Below are positions 19,795-28,195 of a stretch of DNA of 37,210 nt, piece by piece (within the stretch, counting starts at the first letter, position 1; the number at the start of each line of letters is the position of its first letter). The stretch is from Acidimicrobiia bacterium (lineage in GTDB: Bacteria > Acidobacteriota > Vicinamibacteria > Vicinamibacterales > UBA2999): the NCBI GenBank assembly GCA_016871255.1, contig VFZH01000022.1, forward strand, positions 1 to 37,210. Direction: 5' to 3'. The notes beneath the pieces were generated by a model. That model had not been told where the DNA came from. It was given only the letters and a program-made list of their open reading frames with translations, and searched no databases. A program made the translations under genes and the position numbers.

Positions 19795-20889
19795 ATGGCC
19801 CGGGGCTCTGGTCTGGGGGGGCGCGGCTGGCTGACGGGCTTCGCGTTCCTGTGCGGGGTTTCGACTGCCGAGGCGCATCCCGCGCCGTTCAGCTACCTGG
19901 ACCTGCGGCTCGACGGTGACCGCCTGACGGGGACGCTCGTCGTGCACGTCATCGACGTGGCGCACGAGCTTGGCCTCGATCCCCCGGAGCGGCTGCTCGA
20001 TCGTACCGAAGCGGCGCGCATCCACGAAGCGCTGGCAACGCTCGTCAACGGCCGGCTGGCGCTCGCGGCCGACGGCCGCGGGCTGGTCCCGCGGTGGAGT
20101 GCACCGGTCCCGGTGCCCGAGCGGCAGGCGGTCCGGCTGACGTTCGATCTGTCCGGTGTACCACTGGCGGCGCTGACTGTCCGTGCCGGCCTCTTCCCGT
20201 ACGACGGCTTCCATCAGACCTTCCTGAACGTCTACGAAGACGACGCCCTGCGCCGGCAGGCGGTGTTTGACGCGGATGCGTCGGCGCTGGTCTACTACGC
20301 GGGCAGCGTGCAGGGCCGGGCCGCAGTGGTCGCGACGTTCGTGCGGTCAGGCATCCACCACATCCTGATCGGACCCGATCACATCCTGTTCCTCGTGGGG
20401 CTGCTGCTGCTCGGTGGCGGTCCCTGGGCGCTCGTGCGCATCGTGACGGCGTTCACCCTCGGCCACAGCGTGACCCTGTCGCTCGCCGCCCTCGGCGTGC
20501 TGTCGCCCCCTGCGCACCTGGTCGAGCCGGTCATCGCCCTCAGCATCGTGTTCGTCGGCGTGGACAATCTGCTGGTAGGATCGGGCGGTCGTGACATCCG
20601 GGGCTGGGCCGCGCTGGGCTTCGGCCTGGTCCACGGGTTCGGGTTCGCGGGTGTGCTGCGCGAGTTCGGCATCCCGGCCGAGGCGCTCGGCTGGTCGCTC
20701 TTCGCGTTCAACCTCGGCGTGGAGATCGGACAGCTCGTGGTGGTGGGGATCGTCGTGGCGCTGCTGGCGGGGGTGACCCGCCTGCACGCCGGACTCGGCC
20801 GCCCGCTCGCCGTGGCCGGATCGCTGGTCGTGATCGTCGCAGGTGGATACTGGTTCGTGGAGCGGGTGTTCTTCACGGGAGGCGCATGA
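19795..20889 (+). CDS. HupE/UreJ family membrane protein
   Basis: A 364-residue protein with a signal peptide (WLTGFAFLCGVSTAEAHP), an N-terminal extracytoplasmic domain of about 150 residues and a C-terminal membrane domain of about six helices. The membrane domain begins with G186-IHHILIGPDHILFLVG, the His/Asp motif of HupE/UreJ proteins, and includes the second family motif GLVHGFGFAGVLREFG. HupE and UreJ are nickel (or cobalt) permeases linked to hydrogenase and urease; this long form with an extracytoplasmic domain is common where neither enzyme is present, so its metal is unclear. GTG at 19783 is an alternative start that overlaps the previous gene by 8 bases. The stop overlaps the next ATG. 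Confidence 0.88.
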   Translation: MARGSGLGGRGWLTGFAFLCGVSTAEAHPAPFSYLDLRLDGDRLTGTLVVHVIDVAHELGLDPPERLLDRTEAARIHEALATLVNGRLALAADGRGLVPRWSAPVPVPERQAVRLTFDLSGVPLAALTVRAGLFPYDGFHQTFLNVYEDDALRRQAVFDADASALVYYAGSVQGRAAVVATFVRSGIHHILIGPDHILFLVGLLLLGGGPWALVRIVTAFTLGHSVTLSLAALGVLSPPAHLVEPVIALSIVFVGVDNLLVGSGGRDIRGWAALGFGLVHGFGFAGVLREFGIPAEALGWSLFAFNLGVEIGQLVVVGIVVALLAGVTRLHAGLGRPLAVAGSLVVIVAGGYWFVERVFFTGGA

Positions 20890-21770
20890 TGAGACGGTCG
20901 GTGGTGCTCGGAGTGCTGCTCGGCGTCGGGATGGCCATGGTGGGCGCGCGCGCGTTGACCGCGCAGCAGAACACGGCGGCCATTCAGAACGTGCGCGACA
21001 ACCTGTACCTGCTCACCGGCGGAGGTGGCAACACGGCCGCGCTGGTCACCGACGACGGCGTCGTGCTCGTGGACACGAAGCTGGCCAACTGGGGGCCGGC
21101 GATCATGAGCGCCCTGAAGACGGTGACCGACAAACCGGTGACCACCATCATCAACACGCACACGCACGGCGACCACGTGGGGAGCAACGAGTTCTTCCCG
21201 GCCGACGTGCAGGTGGTCGTGCACGAGAACACGCGCGCGAACATGGCGCGCATGGACGCGCTGAAGGACAAGCCGCAGGCGATGCCCGATCGCACCTACC
21301 AGGATCGGCTCACCCTGACGACCGGCGGCCAGTCGATCGAGCTGTACCACTTCGGTCCCGCGCACACCAACGGCGACACCATGGTGGTCTTCCCGCAGCT
21401 GCGCGTCCTGCACACGGGCGACCTGTTCCCAGGCAAGAGCCTGCCGTTCATGGACAGCTCGAACGGCGGCACGGGCCTCCGGTATCCCGACACGATGGAG
21501 AAGGCGGTGTCCACGCTGAAGGGTGTCGAGCGGGTGATCCCCGGGCACAGCCCGGTGATGGCGTGGTCGGACCTCGTGGAGTTCTCCGAGTTCACCCGGG
21601 CGTTCGTCACATCCGTGCAGGCCTCGTTGAAGGCCGGCCGGACGGCCGAGCAGGCCGCGGCGGAACTGAAGCTGCCGGAGCGCTTCAAGGGGTACAGCCT
21701 GCCGACGACCGGCAACTTCGCCACGGTCGCCAGCGCGGTCGCGCTGATCTACAAGGAGTCCGGTCGGTAG
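20886..21770 (+). CDS. Secreted metallo-beta-lactamase-fold hydrolase
   Basis: A 294-residue protein with a signal peptide (VVLGVLLGVGMAMVGARALTA). The metal motif is intact: His92-Thr-His94-Gly-Asp96-His97, then a His in FGPAHTNGD, an Asp in HTGDLFPG and a His in VIPGHSPV, enough for two zinc ions. The form resembles broad MBL hydrolases (SoxH/quinoprotein-relay-like or B-class lactamase-like); substrate cannot be named. Two ATG codons (20886, 20889) overlap the hupE stop, so the metal-permease-like protein and the metalloenzyme are translationally coupled. The C-terminus (YSLPTTGNFATVASAVALIY) is a helix seen in related proteins that lack lactamase activity. A repeat array follows. Confidence 0.9.
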   Translation: MMRRSVVLGVLLGVGMAMVGARALTAQQNTAAIQNVRDNLYLLTGGGGNTAALVTDDGVVLVDTKLANWGPAIMSALKTVTDKPVTTIINTHTHGDHVGSNEFFPADVQVVVHENTRANMARMDALKDKPQAMPDRTYQDRLTLTTGGQSIELYHFGPAHTNGDTMVVFPQLRVLHTGDLFPGKSLPFMDSSNGGTGLRYPDTMEKAVSTLKGVERVIPGHSPVMAWSDLVEFSEFTRAFVTSVQASLKAGRTAEQAAAELKLPERFKGYSLPTTGNFATVASAVALIYKESGR

Positions 21771-21786
21771 ACGAGAGGGCGCAAGT

Positions 21787-21901
21787 CCCGAATCCCAGGA
21801 CCCACGCCAGATCCCAATGACCGAATCCCAGTGCCCGAGTCCCCGAACCTCCTCGGGACCTGAGCCTTTCGGCGTCTGGCTTGGGATTCGGGATTCGGGA
21901 T
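21787..21901. repeat. 7-base repeat arrays in inverted orientation, CCCGAAT type
   Basis: Left arm units: CCCGAAT, CCCAGGA, CCCACGC, (CAGAT), CCCAATG, ACCGAAT, CCCAGTG, CCCGAGT (21787-21840). Right arm on the opposite strand: TTGGGAT, TCGGGAT, TCGGGAT (21881-21901). TCCCGAATCCCA at 21786-21797 pairs perfectly with 21882-21893, so a 12-base stem is possible. Located between the MBL and cyclophilin genes. Confidence 0.8.
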
Positions 21902-21911
21902 CTGACGCCGG

Positions 21912-21917
21912 TACAGT
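21912..21917 (+). promoter_or_regulatory. -10-like hexamer TACAGT
   Basis: TACAGT ends 4 bases before ATG 21922; no Shine-Dalgarno sequence. The distance is slightly short for a start exactly at the ATG. Confidence 0.3.
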
Positions 21918-21921
21918 CCGG

Positions 21922-23025
21922 ATGTTCTCGATCCTCTTCGCCTTCATCTTCCTGTTTCAGGCCCCCAAGCCCGGGGCGCCCGCGTTCTTCACGACGCCGT
22001 TCACCGCCGAGGACATGCGGGACAAGCAGGCCGTCATCGAGACCTCGATGGGCACGATCGTGCTGGACCTGCTGGCCGATGCGGCGCCGAATCACGTGGG
22101 GCACTTCATGGTGCGGGCGCGTGAAGGGGCGTTCGACGGGACGGTGTTCCATCGGGTGATCCCGATGGGCATCATCCAGGGGGGCGACCCGCTCTCGAAG
22201 GACCCGGCGGCAAAGGACCGGTACGGCACCGGCGGCCTGAAAGCGCTGCGGTTCGAGGCGAACCAGGAGCGGCACACGCGCGGCGCGGTATCGGCCGTGC
22301 TCGTGCCGGGTGACCGCGACAGCGCCGGGTCGCAGTTCTTCATCTGCGTGACGAATCAGGACGCGCTCGACGGCCAATACACCGTCTTCGCACGCGTCAT
22401 CCAGGGGATCAACATCGTCCAGAAGCTCTCGACGGCTCCCGCGAGCGCCGAGGGGATGCCGAACGAGCGGCTGGAGGTCCGGACGGTCACGATCCGCGAC
22501 ACTCCTCCACCGGAGCCGGAGCCCTTCTCGACCGGCACGCCGGAGGAGCTGTCGACCCGCCGCGCGGTGATCGAGACGTCGATGGGGAACATCACGCTGG
22601 AGTTTCTCGCCGACCTGGCGCCGAACCACGTGCGCAACTTCCTGCGGCTGGCCGGGAGCGGCGTGTACGACGGCACGGCCTTCCACCGCGTGGCCAAGGG
22701 CTTCGTGATCCAGGGCGGGTTCCTGCCGTCGCGCCGTGAGCCGCTCGACGAGCGGCAGGAGGGCTTCGTCCGCCCGCTCGAGCCGGAGTTCAACGACACG
22801 ACGCACGAGAAGGGAACGCTGTCGATGGCGCGCGGCGACGATCCCGCCAGCGCCACCACGTCGTTCTTCATCGTGACGGCGCCCTCGCCCGGCATCGACC
22901 GCCAGTACACGGTATTCGGCCGCGTGGTGGAGGGGATCGACGTCGTCGAGCGGATCGAGGCCGTGGCGGTGACCGGCGAAACCCCGGTCGATCGCGTCGA
23001 GGTGTACCGGGTGCGACTGGACTGA
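21922..23025 (+). CDS. Tandem cyclophilin-type peptidyl-prolyl isomerase
   Basis: A 367-residue protein with two complete cyclophilin domains and an N-terminal hydrophobic segment (MFSILFAFIFLFQAP) that acts as signal peptide or anchor, placing it outside the cytoplasm. Domain 1 (about residues 34-192) has VIETSMGTIVLDLL, the catalytic-Arg motif FHRVIPMGIIQGGDP and GSQFFICV. Domain 2 (about 208-366) has VIETSMGNITLEFL, FHRVAKGFVIQGGF and TTSFFIVT, where the usual Gln of SQFFI is replaced. Each keeps the FHRV Arg, so both may isomerise prolyl bonds. The two domains are similar enough to suggest internal duplication. Likely a periplasmic folding helper. The ATG at 21922 follows a -10-like TACAGT; the open frame upstream runs through the repeat array and is not coding. 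Confidence 0.93.
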   Translation: MFSILFAFIFLFQAPKPGAPAFFTTPFTAEDMRDKQAVIETSMGTIVLDLLADAAPNHVGHFMVRAREGAFDGTVFHRVIPMGIIQGGDPLSKDPAAKDRYGTGGLKALRFEANQERHTRGAVSAVLVPGDRDSAGSQFFICVTNQDALDGQYTVFARVIQGINIVQKLSTAPASAEGMPNERLEVRTVTIRDTPPPEPEPFSTGTPEELSTRRAVIETSMGNITLEFLADLAPNHVRNFLRLAGSGVYDGTAFHRVAKGFVIQGGFLPSRREPLDERQEGFVRPLEPEFNDTTHEKGTLSMARGDDPASATTSFFIVTAPSPGIDRQYTVFGRVVEGIDVVERIEAVAVTGETPVDRVEVYRVRLD

Positions 23026-23069
23026 GCTTCGTTGAAGGTCGTCGACCCGCACGCCGCCAAGACCCGCAG

Positions 23070-23089
23070 CGGACGTGGCGCGACGTCCG
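23070..23089. terminator. Hairpin between convergent genes
   Basis: CGGACGT-GGCGCG-ACGTCCG, a perfect 7-base stem, fills the end of the 64-base gap between the cyclophilin and aldehyde dehydrogenase genes and abuts the latter's stop codon. Possible bidirectional terminator without a T-run. Confidence 0.4.
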
Positions 23090-24547
23090 TCAGTCCAGGC
23101 GCACGTTCACGTTCTTGATCTGGGTGTAGGACAGCAGCTCGTCGAGGTCCTCCTCGCGGCCGATCCCGCTGTCCTTGAACCCCCCGAAGCTCGTGCCCTC
23201 GTAGTGGCGCGACGTCTGGTTCACCCAGACGTACCCGGCCTGGACGTCGCGGGCGAAGCGGTGCGCCGTGGCCAGGTCGCGTGTGTACACGCTGGCGGTC
23301 AGGCCGTACCGCACGCCGTTGGCGATCGTCACCGCCTCGTCGTAGTCGTCGAACGGGATCACCGCCAGCACGGGCCCGAAGATCTCTTCCTGCGCCAGTC
23401 GGCTGTCCGGCTTCACGTGGTCGAAGAGTGCCGGGCGGATGAACAGACCTGCGCCGCAGTCACCGCCGGTCACCTGCGTCCCGCCGGTGACGAGTGTGGC
23501 GCCTTCGTCCTGACCCAGGCGCACGTAGCGCAGCACCTTGTCGAACTGCGCGCGGTTCACCATCGATCCGGTGTCGGAGTCCGGCTCGAGCGGTGGGCCG
23601 GGCCGAAGCGCGGCGAGCCGTTCAGCAAGCTGCTCGACCAGCTCGCGGTGGATGCTCCGGTGCACGAGCAGCCGCGAGGTCGACCCACACGACTGCCCCT
23701 GCCAGGTGAAGTTCATCCCGCCCTGCGCGCCGGCCAGCGCGAGATCGAAGTCCGCATCCGGGAATACCACCAGCGGGTTCTTGCCACCCATCTCCAGCGT
23801 GACGGTCTTGACCGCGACCTCCGCCGCGCGCCGCTGGATCGCCATGCCGGTTTCGACGGCCCCGATGAACGCGACGCGGCGGACCCGCGGGTGCGCCACC
23901 AGGGCATCACCGGCTTCCGCGCCGTATCCGGTGACGACGTTGATCACCCCGGGTGGAAACAGGCGATGCGCCTCCTCCGCGATCCGCAGGGCCGAGAGCG
24001 ACGTGTGTTCGGACGGCTTCAGCACGACGGTATTGCCCGCCACCAGCGGCGCCGCGATCTTCGCGGCGGCGAAGAGCAACGGGTGGTTGAAGGGCACCAT
24101 CCGGCCGACGACCCCGTAGGGCTGCCGCAGCGAGTAGTTCAGCCGTTCGTGTCCGGCCGGGATCGTCTGGCCGCGCGCCTGCAGCGACAGCCCCCCGAAG
24201 TAGCGCAGGTGCGTCGTCGCGAACATCACGTCCTTGCGCATCTCGTGGAGCGGGCTGCCGTTGTCCACGACGTCGAGCGTGGCCAGCTCTTCCCCGATCC
24301 GCTCGATCGCGTCTGCGAGCAGGAACAGCAGCCGGCCGCGTGCGGGCGCGTCCATCCGGCTCCACGCGGGGAAGGCCGTCTCGGCCGCCAGGACGGCCCG
24401 GTCGATCTCCGCCGCACCGCATCGGGGAATCGCAGCAAGCCGCCCGCCCGTCGCCGGGTTGGTCACGTCGATCGTTGCGCCACTGGCGGCCCGGTGCCAT
24501 TCGCCCCCGATGAGCACGGGCTTGAGATCGGGCGTCGAGGTGGTCAT
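23090..24547 (-). CDS. NAD(P)-dependent aldehyde dehydrogenase
   Basis: A 485-residue member of the ALDH superfamily, oxidising an aldehyde to the carboxylic acid. The key residues are present: Asn154 in VPFNHPL, Lys177 in VVLKPSE, Glu252 in LEMGGKNP and the catalytic Cys287 in QGQSCGSTS; EEIFGPVLAV binds the cofactor ribose. Cys is followed by Gly-Ser-Thr, as in the betaine- and benzaldehyde-type branches. The ATG overlaps the preceding alcohol dehydrogenase stop (ATGA). Together with the upstream alcohol dehydrogenase and AAHS-type transporter it could convert an alcohol to an acid. The exact substrate cannot be read from sequence. Confidence 0.94.
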   Translation of the reverse strand: MTTSTPDLKPVLIGGEWHRAASGATIDVTNPATGGRLAAIPRCGAAEIDRAVLAAETAFPAWSRMDAPARGRLLFLLADAIERIGEELATLDVVDNGSPLHEMRKDVMFATTHLRYFGGLSLQARGQTIPAGHERLNYSLRQPYGVVGRMVPFNHPLLFAAAKIAAPLVAGNTVVLKPSEHTSLSALRIAEEAHRLFPPGVINVVTGYGAEAGDALVAHPRVRRVAFIGAVETGMAIQRRAAEVAVKTVTLEMGGKNPLVVFPDADFDLALAGAQGGMNFTWQGQSCGSTSRLLVHRSIHRELVEQLAERLAALRPGPPLEPDSDTGSMVNRAQFDKVLRYVRLGQDEGATLVTGGTQVTGGDCGAGLFIRPALFDHVKPDSRLAQEEIFGPVLAVIPFDDYDEAVTIANGVRYGLTASVYTRDLATAHRFARDVQAGYVWVNQTSRHYEGTSFGGFKDSGIGREEDLDELLSYTQIKNVNVRLD

Positions 24548-25662
24548 GTGGGGATGCCTGCGCGCGGAGGGGTGACGTCCGCGCCGGTGGCCGCGAGGAT
24601 GGCCAGCAAATCGTCTTCGGAGGCCTCGCGGCGGTTGTTGGCTCGAAACGGGTTGTCGAGTGCGGCCTCGACCATGCGCGCGGGTGCGTCGGTGCCAGGT
24701 TCGCCGGTTCGCCAGCGCGCGTCGATGCCGAGGGAACGGTACAGGTCGTCGAGCGCCTCGATTTCGCGGCGGGCCTCGCGGTCCACGACGGGCAGGTTGA
24801 AGGTCGCCACGTGCGGCAGGAGCACGGTGTTCTGCCGCCCGTGCGACACGTGCACGGCGGTCTGTGACGACAGCGCGTGGACCAGTCCGAGGCCGCAGCT
24901 GCCGCATGCGAGGTTCGCCATGGTGCTCGCCTCCAGCAGCAACTGCAGGTCGTTCGGGCGGCGATGCTCCAGGGCCGGTGGAAGAGCGAGCCGGATCGTG
25001 CGCGCGGCGGCCAGCGCAAGGGCGTCGGTGAACGGGGTGGCTCGGCGGACCCAGAGCGACTCGAGCGCGTGACTGAGCGCGTCCAGCGAGGCGTCGAGGA
25101 ACGGCTCACGGGGCAGCCCGATCAGCAGCTCGCCGTCGAGGATCGCGACATCTGGCTCCAATCCCCGTCCCCGGACGACCAGCAGGTCCGGGCGCGTCGG
25201 CTCGTGGAGCACGACGACGTTCGAGACCTCGCTGCCAGAGCCAGCGGTGGTGGGAACGGCGACGCACGGGGCTGGAGGATTCGGCACACGGCCGATGCCT
25301 TCGTACGCATCGATCCTCCCGGCGTTCGTGAGCCTGACGGCCACGACCTTGCCGGCGACGATCGCGCTGCCGCCGCCGACGACGAGCACGCTGCGGCAGC
25401 CTGCCGCGCGCGCGATGGCCGCGGCGGCTTCGGTCTGGGCAATCGCCGGGTCGGGCTCGATGCCTCCACAGTCCACCCAGTCCACGGCTATGGCCGAGAC
25501 GATCGGGTCCAGCAGCCCGGCGCGGGCTACGCCCGCATCGCAGACGACGGCGACCGGGCCGCTGCCGATCCGCCGCAGCTCCTCTCCGGCGCGAGCCCGG
25601 CTGCCGAGCCCGGTCACGATCCGCGTCGGTGCCGAGAACTCGAGGAAGGTCGGGGGCGTCAT
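24544..25662 (-). CDS. Iron-type (group III) alcohol dehydrogenase or maleylacetate reductase-like enzyme
   Basis: A 372-residue protein of the iron-containing ADH family. The metal ligands line up with E. coli FucO as Asp194 and His198 (DALSHALES), His262 (GLVHALS) and His274 (VSHGRQN). The cofactor loop GGGS (96-99) and PTTAGSGSEVS are present. The family motif GGGSxxDxxK reads GGGSAIVAGK, so the usual Asp is Val102; this may alter cofactor handling. The length and the end of the chain also allow a maleylacetate-reductase-like role. The ATG overlaps the transporter stop, and the stop overlaps the ALDH start, so the three are translationally coupled. Confidence 0.9.
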   Translation of the reverse strand: MTPPTFLEFSAPTRIVTGLGSRARAGEELRRIGSGPVAVVCDAGVARAGLLDPIVSAIAVDWVDCGGIEPDPAIAQTEAAAAIARAAGCRSVLVVGGGSAIVAGKVVAVRLTNAGRIDAYEGIGRVPNPPAPCVAVPTTAGSGSEVSNVVVLHEPTRPDLLVVRGRGLEPDVAILDGELLIGLPREPFLDASLDALSHALESLWVRRATPFTDALALAAARTIRLALPPALEHRRPNDLQLLLEASTMANLACGSCGLGLVHALSSQTAVHVSHGRQNTVLLPHVATFNLPVVDREARREIEALDDLYRSLGIDARWRTGEPGTDAPARMVEAALDNPFRANNRREASEDDLLAILAATGADVTPPRAGIPT

Positions 25663-27005
25663 GCCCTCGGTCCCTGCGGGACGAAGCGCAGGGCAGCCAT
25701 GGCGGCCATCGAGACCGCGGCGGGCAGGGCCAGCGCCAGGAAGATGGATCCCGTCGTCCACTGCAGGGCGATGAAGATCCCCGCCACGACCGGACCGACG
25801 ATCGCCCCTGTGCGACCGATGCCGAGACCCCAGCCGACGCCCGTGGCGCGCAGCGACGTCGGGTAGAAGGCGCCGGACATGGCGTTGATGCTCGCCTGCC
25901 CGCCCACCACGCAGGCGCCAGCCACGAACACGATCGCCATGAGCAGGGGCAGCGAGAGCCCCGGGCTCCCGATGGCCGCGGTCGCCAGGGCGGCGACGGC
26001 GAACACGATCGTGAGCACGGGGCTGAAGCCGCGCCGCACGATCAGCCAGGCGAAGAGAAACGGCGAGAGAATGCCGCCGACCTGCAGCGTGGTGCCCACG
26101 AGCGCCGCGGTCGACACGCTGTAACCGAGCCCCTGCACGACCGTCGGGAGCCAGTTCGACAGCGAGAACACCATCAGCAGGTTCATGAAGTTGACGATCC
26201 ACAGGAGCGTCGTGAACCCGCCCCGGCCCTCGCGGAAGAGCTGCGCCACCGACACGCCCGCGTGCCGGGTTTCCGAGACGACGAAGCGGACGTCGCCCTC
26301 CGGGACCTGTGCCGGATCGATGCGGCGGAGCCAGCGCGCGACGTAGGGCGTACTGCCAGGTCGATCACTGAGGACGATCAGCTTCAACGATTCCGGCAGC
26401 CACACGTACAAGGCGCCTGCGAGCACGACCGGCGCCGCGGCACCCACGTAGAAGACCGTCTGCCAGCCGAAGCGGGGAATGATCCACGCCGCCAGGAAAC
26501 CTCCGAGTGCGGCGCCCACCGTGAACCCGATGGCCGTCCAGGTGAGCAGTGTCACGCGCAGACGCGCGGGGCTGAACTCGCCAATCAGGGCAAACGCGTT
26601 CGGGATCACCGCACCGAAGCCGATGCCGGCGACCAGCCGGATGGCCAGCAGCTGCGGCACCGTTGCCGCGAACGCCGTCAGGAACGTCATGGCGGCGAGG
26701 AAGACCACACCGGCAATCAGCACCGGCCGCCTGCCGATGCGGTCGGCGACGATCGGGACGGCCAGCTGGCCGATCAGCACGCCGAGATTGCCGCCGCCGA
26801 ACACCGGGCCGAGCAGGGAGGGCGCGATGCCCCAGTCCTGGATGATCGCCGGCGCCACGTAGCTGATCGCCTGCACGTCGAAGCCGTCGATGACGAGGCA
26901 CAGCGTGCAGATGGTGACGATGCTCACGTGCAGCGGCCCGACGGCGGCGTTGTCGATGACCGTCGAGACGTTGACCGTCGTGGCCGGGGACTCAGGCGGT
27001 GGCAT
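25659..27005 (-). CDS. MFS transporter, aromatic acid:H+ symporter (AAHS) type
   Basis: A 448-residue, 12-helix major facilitator protein of the inner membrane. The first helix carries IDGFDVQAISYVAP, the DGFD motif of the AAHS family (PcaK, BenK and relatives), and the loop after helix 2 has ADRIGRRPVL, the MFS signature. A central cytoplasmic loop separates helices 6 and 7 (about residues 215-265). AAHS carriers import aromatic acids with protons, which suggests the operon handles an aromatic or similar organic acid or a precursor. The ATG at 27005 begins a short Pro/Ser-rich N-terminus; the frame is open upstream but overlaps the MBL gene. Gap to the MBL gene is 26 bases; stop overlaps the ADH start. 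Confidence 0.92.
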   Translation of the reverse strand: MPPPESPATTVNVSTVIDNAAVGPLHVSIVTICTLCLVIDGFDVQAISYVAPAIIQDWGIAPSLLGPVFGGGNLGVLIGQLAVPIVADRIGRRPVLIAGVVFLAAMTFLTAFAATVPQLLAIRLVAGIGFGAVIPNAFALIGEFSPARLRVTLLTWTAIGFTVGAALGGFLAAWIIPRFGWQTVFYVGAAAPVVLAGALYVWLPESLKLIVLSDRPGSTPYVARWLRRIDPAQVPEGDVRFVVSETRHAGVSVAQLFREGRGGFTTLLWIVNFMNLLMVFSLSNWLPTVVQGLGYSVSTAALVGTTLQVGGILSPFLFAWLIVRRGFSPVLTIVFAVAALATAAIGSPGLSLPLLMAIVFVAGACVVGGQASINAMSGAFYPTSLRATGVGWGLGIGRTGAIVGPVVAGIFIALQWTTGSIFLALALPAAVSMAAMAALRFVPQGPRA

Positions 27006-27031
27006 CGTGGTCGTCAGCAGCGGAGGAGTGG

Positions 27032-28075
27032 TCAGAACTCCTGGAGGTCCTCGGCGACGATGATCGGCCCGGAGAAGAAGCGCTGCGCTTCCTCGACGTA
27101 GCGCTCGAAGCGATCGCCCGGCCCGGTCGGGGGCACGTGCGAGAAGATCAGCGTCTTCACCCCGGCCGCCGCCGCCATCCTCGCGACCTGTTCCGGCCGC
27201 ATGTGCTCCTCTTCGAGGTGCTTGACCCAGTTCGCGCGGGTCTCCTCGCTCATCTCCTGCCAGGAGCCGTTCCGCTTCCGCATCTCGATCGCGTCGTTGG
27301 CGTCCAGCACTTCGCTGACGAGCAGGTCCACCCCCTGCGCGAGCGCCGTGACCGCCTCGGAGGGACCGGTGTCGCCGGTGAAGACGATCGATCGATCCGG
27401 CGTGTCGAACCGGTACGAATACGACGCCGCCTTCCCGTACGCCGGCGTGCCCTCCGGGAACTGGAAGTGGGAGTTCTCGACGGCCGTCACCGTGACGCGG
27501 TCGTCGGTGAACACCACTCCCGGCGTCACGTCCCGCGCGTGAAACACGTCTTCCATGGGCGTGCGCTTGCCCTCGGTCCAGCAAGTCAGGAAGTTGATCG
27601 TGGCGTACTGGATGGCGCCCGCGACGATCGCCTCGGTGCCCGGCGGGCCGTAGATCTCGATGGGACCCCGGTGCTGGTACTCCCAGCCAATCACGAGGAC
27701 CGTGGCGAGGCCCAGCATGTGGTCGCTGTGCGGGTGCGTGATGAAGATCTGGTCGATCTCGCGGAAGTTCGCGCCCGACTGGACGATGCGGCGCAGGACG
27801 CCGTCGCCGGCGTCGATGAGGTACGGCTTGCCGTCGACCGTCAGGAGATTCGACGCCTGCGCACGGTTCGCCGTGGGCAGCGGGCCGCCCGCCGTGCCGA
27901 GCGTCACCAGGCGCGTTCGGGAGGTGGCCCCGGGCGCGGTGTCGGGCGTAGCGCCGGGAGGCGCGTCAGGCGTCGTGCCGGACGCCTGGCGCGTGGCGGA
28001 GTCGCCGCACGCTGCGGCGAGCAGCGCGAAACCGAGAACGACGACGAGTGCGGCACGTCTGTCGCGAATCGACAT
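27032..28075 (-). CDS. Metallo-beta-lactamase-fold lipoprotein, RNase Z/arylsulfatase-like
   Basis: A 347-residue protein with a lipoprotein-like signal peptide (ALVVVLGFALLAAAC, Cys at about residue 23), followed by a Pro/Thr/Ala linker. The MBL core starts RLVTLGTAGGPLP and has the zinc motif THPHSDHMLGL, then FTGDTGPSEAV, EVLDAND and IFSHVPPTG. This pattern is closest to the RNase Z/AtsA-like branch of small-molecule hydrolases rather than to lactamases. It is first in a unit with the transporter, alcohol and aldehyde dehydrogenases, so it may hydrolyse an ester, lactone or sulfate outside the cell before uptake. GAGGG 7 bases before the ATG is a plausible ribosome binding site. Confidence 0.9.
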   Translation of the reverse strand: MSIRDRRAALVVVLGFALLAAACGDSATRQASGTTPDAPPGATPDTAPGATSRTRLVTLGTAGGPLPTANRAQASNLLTVDGKPYLIDAGDGVLRRIVQSGANFREIDQIFITHPHSDHMLGLATVLVIGWEYQHRGPIEIYGPPGTEAIVAGAIQYATINFLTCWTEGKRTPMEDVFHARDVTPGVVFTDDRVTVTAVENSHFQFPEGTPAYGKAASYSYRFDTPDRSIVFTGDTGPSEAVTALAQGVDLLVSEVLDANDAIEMRKRNGSWQEMSEETRANWVKHLEEEHMRPEQVARMAAAAGVKTLIFSHVPPTGPGDRFERYVEEAQRFFSGPIIVAEDLQEF

Positions 28076-28195
28076 GGTTCGACCCTCGGGCCAAGCCGGC
28101 TGTCACGCGGTCGGCGGGAACAGAAGGGGAGTGTCCTGTCCGGAGCCGAAGCGTGTCAACCCTCGGCCGCGAGCGTTCGTCCCGCTTTCCCGCGT

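Noticed and set aside
23075-25072. Long plus-strand open frame opposite the dehydrogenase genes
   Set aside because: Composition is typical of an antisense frame and both minus-strand enzymes have complete motifs.
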